From Codonopsis lanceolata (Eukaryota; Streptophyta; Magnoliopsida; Asterales; Campanulaceae), in the NCBI GenBank assembly GCA_013146195.2, contig CM028377.1, forward strand, positions 30,484,602 to 30,548,601: a DNA stretch of 64,000 nt, written 5' to 3'. Numbering within the stretch: the first letter of the stretch is position 1; the number at the start of each line of letters is the position of its first letter. The position numbers and the translations under genes are program-made. Below the pieces are notes generated by a model that saw nothing but the letters and a program-made list of their open reading frames with translations, was not told the origin of the DNA and searched no databases. Positions 56,550 through 64,000 of this stretch are shown one piece after another.

Positions 56550-57110
56550 TTTTGCATGCATGATGTGTTCCACCATCGCATTCAACAAAGGACTTAGTTC
56601 CTGAGGATGCGATGCTTTCCTGGTTTATAGGAGTAGCATAGGATCATCTCCTCGCGGGGCGTAACCCCAAGGGGAATGATCAACCCATTTTGTGTTCGGA
56701 ACTTTCCCTAAAGGGGCTGCAACCCCGGGTTAGAGGGAAAGGCTATCGTTCTCTGACGAAAGACCTTGTCCTAAGGAGACGATGCATTCTGCCGTCGTGT
56801 TCGGCAAAGGGTTTCGACCCTTTATGGATACGACATTTGATATGATTTGTGTTAGGAACTTTCCCTGAAGGGGCTGCAACCCCGGGTCAGAGGGAAAGGC
56901 TATCGTTCTCTGACGAAGGGCCCTGTCCTTAGGAGACGATGCATTCCGCCGTCATGATCGGCAAAGGGTTTCAACCCTTTGAGGATACGACATTTGATGT
57001 GATTTGTGTTTTGCCTTTCTTACGAAGGGGCTGCAACCCCGGGCAATAGAGAGAGGCTATCGTGTTTCGACGAAGGACCCTGTCCTGAGGACAGGTTGTT
57101 TGACCTTGGC
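56550..57110 (+). repeat. E0 3'-UTR direct repeats (~129 and ~155 bp)
   Basis: One E1-type unit (56560-56690), then two ~155-bp units (56690-56845, 56845-57000) and a partial one. Units contain GGGGC...GCCCC-type stems and a 7-bp stem AAAGGGT/ACCCTTT closed by TTCG (56806-56823). Confidence 0.8.
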
Positions 57111-57540
57111 ATCCCACCCAGCGTTGATTGTTTGCATTGGGGAACTACGTTTGGTCTGATTCCTTTGATAAGGATACGTAGGCAACCTATTTCGGTAGGC
57201 ACGACCATCGCAGCATGCTTGTTTCGGCTTTTGGCCGAACTATATTTGGTCTGATTCCTTTTATTAAAGGATATGTAGGCAGCCTACCTCGGTAGGTCCG
57301 ACCATTAAAGCACTTAATTTGCATATCTGCTTAAAAACTACGATAACTTGCTATAACCGACTAAATATGTCTAGGATATGTGGGTTTTGGTTGGCATTAT
57401 AAATGTTGCATTATAACTGCTACATGTTGCATTCCTCCCCCATTATAAATAGCACGAAATTGGAGAGTCTATTTCTTATCAACGATGTTCGTCTACTCAG
57501 TAAGCTGCGGGTTACCCGTAGACTCCATCGTTGAGGGGCT
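57111..57540 (+). promoter_or_regulatory. Conserved pre-LTR block with stem-loop (E0)
   Basis: Two copies of the 'gtctgattcc' block, then AACGATG 57481-57487, TCTAC 57492-57496, CGGGTTACCCG, GTAGA 57518-57522 and CATCGTT 57526-57532, all perfectly paired. GAGGGGCT is the polypurine tract. Confidence 0.78.
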
Positions 57541-59299
57541 CTGTAAACATCCCAATTTCGTACCCCTGGTAGGTAACATTGACATGCAATATCAAGATAT
57601 GTTAAAACTTAACAAATGTCAAGTTACATGGTTTAAAAATGCAAAAGACAAAGCAGGATGTGTAAAACAGTGAAATGCAGGGGCCTAAGTGCCAAAAAGA
57701 GGCTAAAGTTTGAAGCATTGGCGCTGTCACATCAGCCTACTGGCGCGGCGCCCAGATGTACTACAGTGCCTCCAAAGTTAATGCATTGCACAAATTCTCA
57801 AGCACGCGGTACAAGCTGGTGAAGCACATAGTAAAATTCTGAAATGCCGACGGTGTCCCTCTCTCAGCCTATTAATAAGAAGCAGCGGGTTCACTTTCAG
57901 TGATCAGAGAAGAAAGAGAATTCATCTCACTTTCAGCGTTGTTACGCCAAAGAAATAGAGAGCGATCGTGAGATAGTGAGCGCCCCCTCCTATAAAGCCT
58001 CGAAGCTCTGCCAAAACTCCTCCAAACTCAAAACCAACCGGTCAAAGTGAGCCTTAGTCCCCCAGCTAGGTTTCCACCCTATTCCCCCGGTCCAAAAATC
58101 TCTAAAAGAGCAGTTACTCTGCCCGAGTAAAAGCCAAATCCGCCAGAAACAATCAGTTGTTCTACCCGATTTCCGCCAGCAGCAAGCAAGCAGCAGCAAA
58201 AACACAAGCAGTTGTTCCGCCCGTTTGACGGTGCCCAGAAACAACCTTCGGAAACAGTCACCCTTCCCGAACCGCAGCAGCAGCATCAGCAAAAAAGACT
58301 TCCTCTCACGGAAGGACAGAGCGAGCACACCACACTCTAAAAGGTGAGCCTTTGAGGGCGTTATTTTATAAAAAGCTATTTTCCATCCGTCCCAATGTAA
58401 AAATATAAGTCATTTTGCTGCCCAGATTTATTTAGAAAATAGCATTAAAAAGAGTCATTATTATGGCCAAATATTTTTAAGTGTATTTGTAATTATTGGA
58501 AAGAGGCAGCTGCGAGTCCGTAAATAATGTAGACATGGATATATTTGTCTTCTTTTCTTTCTTTTAATGCTTTATTTATTTGCTAGATAAATATAACAAA
58601 AAGCATACTTTAGCCGAAAACTGTTTTTGAGACCGAAAGAGCGAGTTGGGTGCTTAGCATCTTCCCAACTCGTAACTCAGCCTCCGAACCAGTTTTTTGC
58701 ATTCTCTGGTTTTATTTTTAGTTTTTTCTTTGTTTTCTCTTTAAAATAAAGATGGCGAATCTGTCAAAACATTTTGGATCACAGTGAGGCCTCGCAACAT
58801 CCTTTCTTGCAATTTTTTGTTTTCCTCTAGACAAGGGAGAATGAGAATGAAAGGGTGATGTATTCCTGTATCCTGGTATCCTCTAAACAAGGGATAACTT
58901 GATATAGAAAACTCAAAGCACTCATAGTGATCCGAAATAGGCCTTAAGGTAATTTTCGCAAAATCCATAGTGGGGCCCGCAACATCCTTTCTTACACTTT
59001 CCATTTTCCCTTAAACAAGGGAGAATGTGAATGAAAAGGTGATGCTTTCATGTATCATGTTATCCCCTAAAAAAGGGATAACCTGATACAGAAAACCCAA
59101 AGCTCCCATAATGGACCAAAAATCACTAAAGTGACCGAGGCGTATTCAACGCGCTTCTTGACAGCACATTTTCCACATTTTTAATTTCATCTTCCCCTAG
59201 ACAATGAAGGGTGGAATGGAAAGTGTGGTGTCCGTTCCGTACGCCGCGCACCCTTATCCAAGGGTGCGCGGGGCGCGTGAGAAATCTGGGGCACCCACA
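57541..59299 (+). mobile_element. E0 3' LTR
   Basis: TGTAAACATC...CACCCACA, about 1759 bp. TATA position reads TATTAATA (57866). Hairpin array at about 58106-58260 with stems AACAA/TTGTT and ACAA/TTGT in place of AGCAA/TTGCT and GCAA/TTGC of E1. Followed by GTCCG, the presumed target duplication (left copy not in window). Confidence 0.88.
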
Positions 59300-60139
59300 G
59301 TCCGCGAATTCTATGCCAACGGGAAAATTTCTATTTCTGGTAAGGTGCTAGATGTTACTGATGTTAGGGGTAGGAATGTCGATTTTTCGTCTCATAGCAT
59401 TAACGGTTATTTCGGCACTCCCAACTTTGCGAGTGGTACTGACCAGTACAGTATCCACATCGCCAATTATGTCCCTCTCCCGGTGTTAAATGCGAAAATT
59501 GCAACACCTGACGCGGTGTGGACCTACCATCAAGGTCCACCGTTTGGCCCCCACACCATGGACGATACCCATCACACGAACACGGCCAAGGATGTGTTCA
59601 AATTTATCTGTAACCGCCTTATGCCTTCTAGCCACCAGCACACAGTGTCTTGGCATAAGGCCATTTTGATCTACACCATCTTAACCGGTGGGTCTGTCGA
59701 TGTTGGGCGTCTGATCAACGCCCAAGTTCAGACCCTTATTAGAGGTACGACAAACTCGCGATTCGCGTTCCCGAGTTTGATTACCCTGTGTAGTGGGACC
59801 GGAGTCGTTTGGACTCCAGATGCGGAAAGAGTTCAGGCAGTCCCCGACATCACTAGGGCGCTTCTGTTTGTGCACCCTCACCAGCCACGTAAGAGAGGCC
59901 CACGTGAGGACCTTCCAGAGGAGGAGGATCCCTTGGATAATATCTTCAATAGGCAGGAGGAGCTCATACTACAAAATGAGATGATTAGTCAGCAGTTGGC
60001 GCAATTGCCTACCGACCAGACTCAATTGTTTGGTTGGGTCAACCAGGTGGGGCACAATGTATCCACATATTATGGGATGCCACCTGGCACGATCCCCGAG
60101 TTTCATCCTCCTTCGTTATTTCCTCCCGACTCACCATAA
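59300..60139 (+). pseudogene. Athila-type 3' ORF (putative plant transposon protein domain)
   Basis: 280 codons open from the E0 LTR junction, beginning VREFYANGKISISGKVLDV, then RNVDFSSHSINGYFG, FKFICNRLMPSSHQHTVSWHKAILIYTILTG, INAQVQTLIRGTTN, FAFPSLITLC and an acidic/Gln-rich C-terminus (NRQEELILQNEMISQQLAQL) ending at TAA 60139. This matches the 'putative plant transposon protein' domain (PF20167 as I recall) found in the post-pol ORF of Athila elements. The 5' part is cut by E0; the LTR happens to read in frame, so an ATG at 59204 is not the real start. Function unknown; the intact length is unusual here. Confidence 0.78.
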
Positions 60140-62430
60140 GTCGAAGCCCAAGTTTCTTTCTTTTTCGTTAGGCGGGCCAGCTATTTCCTTTTGATATTTC
60201 TCCTCCATCAACCCTCTCATAGGATATTCCTCAATTTTGAGGACAAAATAAAATTTAAGTTTGGGGGGGGGGGGGAATTCTAAGCCCAGGGCCTTTGCAA
60301 GTCCCAGCCTAAGAAAGAATGGAGTTGGGCTACGTTTTTAGGGTGAGGGAAAAAATTTTGTCCCTCTATCGTCTCTTCTCCTCACTCTATTTTCTTGCTT
60401 TTTATATTTTCTTATTTTTGGAGATGTTGCCTTGACCAGAATACTATAATATTTGGTTCCCTCGGGGATCCATCAAAAGAGTCATCGTCATCGCCCATCT
60501 CCAATTTCTTTTTATAAAAATTTTCAAAAATTAAAAAAAATTGTTTTAATTCAAAATTTTCATCCTCGAGTCCTGGAGTGGTCACTTCAGTCAATGATGA
60601 GTTAATGCAATGAACCACATAACTTTTCCGTAGATCATTCTGGAATTTACTTGATTCTGCAAAATTCTTGATTTTCTCCAAATCTCTGTGCACTTACACT
60701 AGTCATGATTATGGATTGATTTGAACATTTTTATAAAGTTTATAGCACACATTTCATTTTAGCAACAAAATATGCACAAGAATATGATGAATAGCCGCCC
60801 TAACACGATTGTTGCATTTAATTGTAACTTAGGGTCATTTGCATGATAAGTTAGATCCCTTGGATTTTTCCTGCTAATATATCTCAAGCACACTTTCAAA
60901 CCGTGTTTGCGTGTTAGTCTCGATTGTCCCTACCATCTGTTCTAGCGAATGCTTATGTGAAATCCAGTAATGCTAAATTTTCAATTCCATAATTTTCATA
61001 ATGGATATGATATTTTATGTGTTTTACTTTCTTAAAACCTGCATGAGTATTTTGGCATTAAGATATGATATAGGTCATCTTTGGATCGTTTGAGCCTAAA
61101 TATTTCCCGACCTTTACTAAAAATATCTCTAGTGTCCCCTTTGAGCTTTATTAAAAAGAATGGAGTGTGCTAAGCACACATTGAACCCCCATTCGACTTC
61201 GTTTCTTTAACCCACATTAACGTAACCCTAAAGCCTATACACTCCAGCCTACCCTTTGAGAGAGTAGGATGTGGGTGGGAAATTAATTTTAAGGGACCAA
61301 TTTTTAGACTAGAAAAACTTTCCGAAAACTTCTTCTTCCCCGTCGATGTTATAAAAAAAGGAAGAAGAAAGAAGAAATCGACGAAAAAATGAAACGGAAG
61401 AAGAAGAGTGCAAGAAGATTCAAATGAAAGCATAGCTTTCAAGAGAAAAATATGATAGAAAAGTTCTTCTGAAAATAGAATACTAGATATTTTTAGCTTG
61501 ATATATTGTACAAAACAAGTTTGGGGGAAAATTCCCCACTTGTGGTCTTTGCAGTCCTAGCCTAATTGGGAAAAACTTCATTTTGCTTGGAAGTATTAGG
61601 GGTAAAGGGTAGTCTTGCTCTCTCACTTTGAATTATATTCCCTTTCCATCATATCCCCCTACACCAAGGCCTTACATTACAAGCTATTAAAGACCTATTG
61701 ATCTTCTTGCCAATGCTTGTGTTTGTTGATTTGATTGTAATACATGTAAATTGATCCCATCATCATATATTCATATTATTCGCGAGCTCACTGTGTTAGC
61801 ATAATCTTAGCTATTGCAAGTAATTGGGGCAGGAGAGCATTGTATGTCATAACATAGAAAGTGCATGGGATGGATGTATAAGTTTTTGAAATCCTTGGTG
61901 ATCTCTCTTTCTGTAATAGACCGGGTTTGGATGGTAGATCTCATACTCTATGTTGCATTGGTTTTATTTAAATCCTGATTTTTAGAATGAATGTTGTGCT
62001 TAGCTTAATAAAACTGTTTTAGTTAAGATATTCTCCATGACTGGTTATCACACACACACAGAGAAATTAAGACCAGTAACAACTTGAGTATAAGTCAGTT
62101 TGTTCTGTGATATAGTCTACACATATGTGGTGAGCATCTTACTGAGACAACTTCGATATGCCATGCTTTTATGACTTGAGGTTGAAACCAAAAAGATTTT
62201 CGTTTTATTTTTTTGTATTTATTGTTTTTAAAGTAATTTTTTTTACCTGCTTTTGTATTTATTAGTTTTTGTATTTATCTGCATAGTCAAGTCGCTCGTT
62301 CAAGTCTCCTTGAGTTTGTGGGTTTCTAGAGGAGTGTAAATAGTGTCACCCTCCAAAAAGATTTTCTTAATTTTTGTATGCTTAATTTTGTATTTATAAG
62401 TATTGTTTACTCGTGGACGAGCAAAGTCTA
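60140..62430 (+). other. Athila-type 3' untranslated region
   Basis: No gene. Two internal purine-tract modules AAGTTTGGGGG (60257-60285 with a 13-G run; 61520-61530) each followed by a similar ~110-bp block ('...ttgca(a)gtcc(c/t)agcctaa...'). The true polypurine tract is the third at 62430-62441. Confidence 0.6.
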
Positions 62431-62444
62431 AGTTTGGGGGTATT
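62430..62444 (+). promoter_or_regulatory. Athila-type polypurine tract
   Basis: AAGTTTGGGGGTATT directly before the LTR start TGATAGACG, the typical Athila arrangement. Confidence 0.7.
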
Positions 62445-63400
62445 TGATAGACGTATTTTATACGTCTTTATCGGGTACTTTTATGACTTAGAATAAGCAA
62501 TTCCACGAGGCTTTTGGCTACTGATATGTGTTTTTGAGCTCTATTGTGAGTTTCAGGGTTTTAGGTGAACTTATGGGATTTATGAAGCTTTAGTGAAGAT
62601 TTCAAGGAAGGGTGCAAAGTGCAACACTGGGAAAGACGCAAAAATAACAAACTGGTAACCTTGCAGCCGCAAGGCCAAAAGACCTTGCCTTCGCAAGGTA
62701 GACAGAAAGAAGGATAGCCCGTCCAAGACCCTTGCGACGCAAGGTAAAATCCCAATGCGGCCGCAAGGTCCCCAGAACCAATTTTACGGGGTTTTTCACC
62801 TGGATTGAACTTCCTATTCCCCTACAACACTCTGGTATAAATAAAGGGCGGTAGCCAAAGCCAAAGGACGTCTAGAAAATGTTAGGAAACAGCTCTAGCA
62901 TAGATTTTAGTTTGTATTACGTAGTTTAGTCATTGTAATTACGGTTTTGAAGATCAATTCATGTATTCCTTCATCCCGTTGTTCAGTTCATCTTCAAGGA
63001 TGAACTAACCATCCATTAATGGTTATAACGATTTTTTGGAAACATATTTTCAATTTCAAATGTTTTGATGATGTAGTGTTCAATGAGGTGACATTGATGA
63101 ATTCATTGGAAATACAATAGTTCTCTCACTCTCTCATATATTTTTGGTTATACATTTTCATATCTTTTAGTCATCAATTAGGACATGCATCCTTGGTAAT
63201 TATGTGTGCTCCTTGAGATGAAGTATCTATGTTTACTCACGTATGAAATTCTATTTATTAGATTTTCAATGTTTGATTTATTTTGGAAAATGGGCTAAAT
63301 TACATAATTTAAATAGGATTTTGTTAAATCTTTCATGATTTATCCGCGTGTAAGAAGTGTGGTATGCTAGGTGTATCCGTGGCCTTATAGAATTTGTTAA
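62445..63400 (+). mobile_element. Athila-type 3' LTR (5' part; end not resolved)
   Basis: Begins TGATAGACGTATTTTATACG. CCTTGC/GCAAGG palindromes at 62658-62770, TATAAATA at about 62832. The end corresponding to 1060-1125 is not found, so it is probably interrupted by sequence of another element near 63400. Confidence 0.65.
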
Positions 63401-64000
63401 TCCTTAGTTAATTAGGTCAATGGTTTTATTTCTTTCATTTTTAAGTATACCCGTTCCTTAGGTTTTTAAACTTCCTAATCCTTACGGATTTATGGTTCTT
63501 TTGTAACCCTAATTATAGTTTGTCTCCTATATATACTCTGACTCTCATTAATTTTTTTATATTTTTGTCTCCCTTGTTTGAGAGTTACTCCTTCCCTATA
63601 TCGTTTCTTTTGTGTCTTATCATGTCAACCATGCATGGTTGCTGTTGCCCCTTGCATTCTGAGGTACCTTCCCAGAATGATCATGTATTTTGTATCCCTC
63701 CTATTGACTGTGAACATGGTTGTTGTTTTGTCCATATGTCTGGACCTTTTAGGCTGAATGTACCTTCATCTAAGATTTCATTCTTTTCTAAACCCGTTAC
63801 TAGAGATTGTGTCCTTCCTGCCCCGTTTTGTGTCAATACCTCGTTCCTTCATGAGCGTATGGCAAATATAGATGTGCAACTTTTCCACGTTTTGGATTAG
63901 TATGATTCTGTTATCGATTATCTTCGCTTCCTTCGCAAGACGCGTGAGATCTACAATGAGTTACTTCTTTATGGAAAAATCAAAGGGGGAGATGTTGAGC
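63401..64000 (+). mobile_element. Probable 3' end of another LTR element, with polypurine tract
   Basis: TATATATA near 63529 and CT-rich sequence precede an ORF from ATG 63619 (MSTMHGCCCPLHSEVPSQND; 93 codons to TAG 63898-63900). Past the stop the frame continues open to the window end (RFLRKTREIYNELLLYG...). AAAGGGGGAGA (63982-63992) then TGTTGAGC (63993-64000) looks like a polypurine tract followed by an LTR start. The Cys/His-containing ORF is not recognised. Confidence 0.5.

Larger units (their letters stand above)
51777..59299 (+). mobile_element. Tat-lineage element E0, right segment
   Basis: Collinear with E1 26828-34480: antisense DUF7745-like N-terminus, antisense PMD gene, 3' repeats, pre-LTR stem-loop and 3' LTR. 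It ends CACCCACA, then GTCCG. About 230 bp corresponding to E1 26600-26828 is missing between the two E0 segments. Confidence 0.82.

Noticed and set aside
56009..56588. Long Phe/Cys-rich antisense ORFs near 56-56.6 kb
   Set aside because: Low-complexity complement of A-rich UTR repeats; not conserved in E1.
59204..59299. ATG 59204 as start of the Athila-type protein
   Set aside because: It lies in the E0 LTR; read-through into the ORF is in frame only by chance.

Overview
The window is plant nuclear DNA made almost entirely of nested LTR retrotransposons; I see no convincing host gene, rRNA or tRNA gene. Evidence for a plant: Ty3/gypsy pol with two RNase H domains and a tRNA-Arg primer site (Tat lineage, Ogre/Retand/Grande-like), a Ty1/copia element with an initiator-Met primer site and a long Gag extension (Sirevirus-like), an Athila-type 3' ORF, and plant mobile domain (PMD) and DUF7745-like genes. 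The species cannot be named from sequence alone. A run of exactly 100 N (43414-43513) marks an assembly gap.

Layout, left to right. (1) 1-~1138: 3' part of an Athila-like LTR. (2) 1139-2866: integrase end, 3' UTR and antisense-gene fragment of an old Tat element, E0; its right part resumes at 51777 and ends with its 3' LTR at 59299. (3) 2867-3024 plus 34481-~36150: one antisense Tat LTR (R1), split by element E1. (4) 3025-34480: E1, a complete Tat element with ~1.9 kb LTRs and a 5-bp target duplication GTCAC. Its reverse transcriptase is split by (5) NE, 10471-22463, another full-length element (target duplication GAACC) that keeps gag but has no pol and carries about 25 copies of a 61-bp hairpin repeat. 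(6) 36157-43413: copia element C1, cut by the gap. (7) 43514-50998: 5' half of a reverse-oriented decayed Tat element (R2). (8) 50999-51776: part of a reverse copia LTR (C2). (9) 51777-59299: right part of E0, inserted in (10) an Athila-type element (ORF, 3' UTR, 3' LTR from 62445). (11) ~63400-64000: probably the 3' end of another element, with a polypurine tract and LTR start at the last bases.

How the parts work together: E1 and E0 share one architecture: LTR promoter, tRNA-Arg primer site, structured leader, gag-pro-RT-RNaseH-aRNaseH-integrase, then two genes on the opposite strand (DUF7745-like, and a four-exon PMD gene with canonical splice sites), a repeat-rich 3' UTR, a stem-loop before the polypurine tract, and the 3' LTR. 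All coding regions carry stops or frameshifts. The most interesting signals are RNA-level: at least four different stem-loop modules recur between elements with paired substitutions that keep the stems, and the antisense gene block has its own conserved TATA box and introns.
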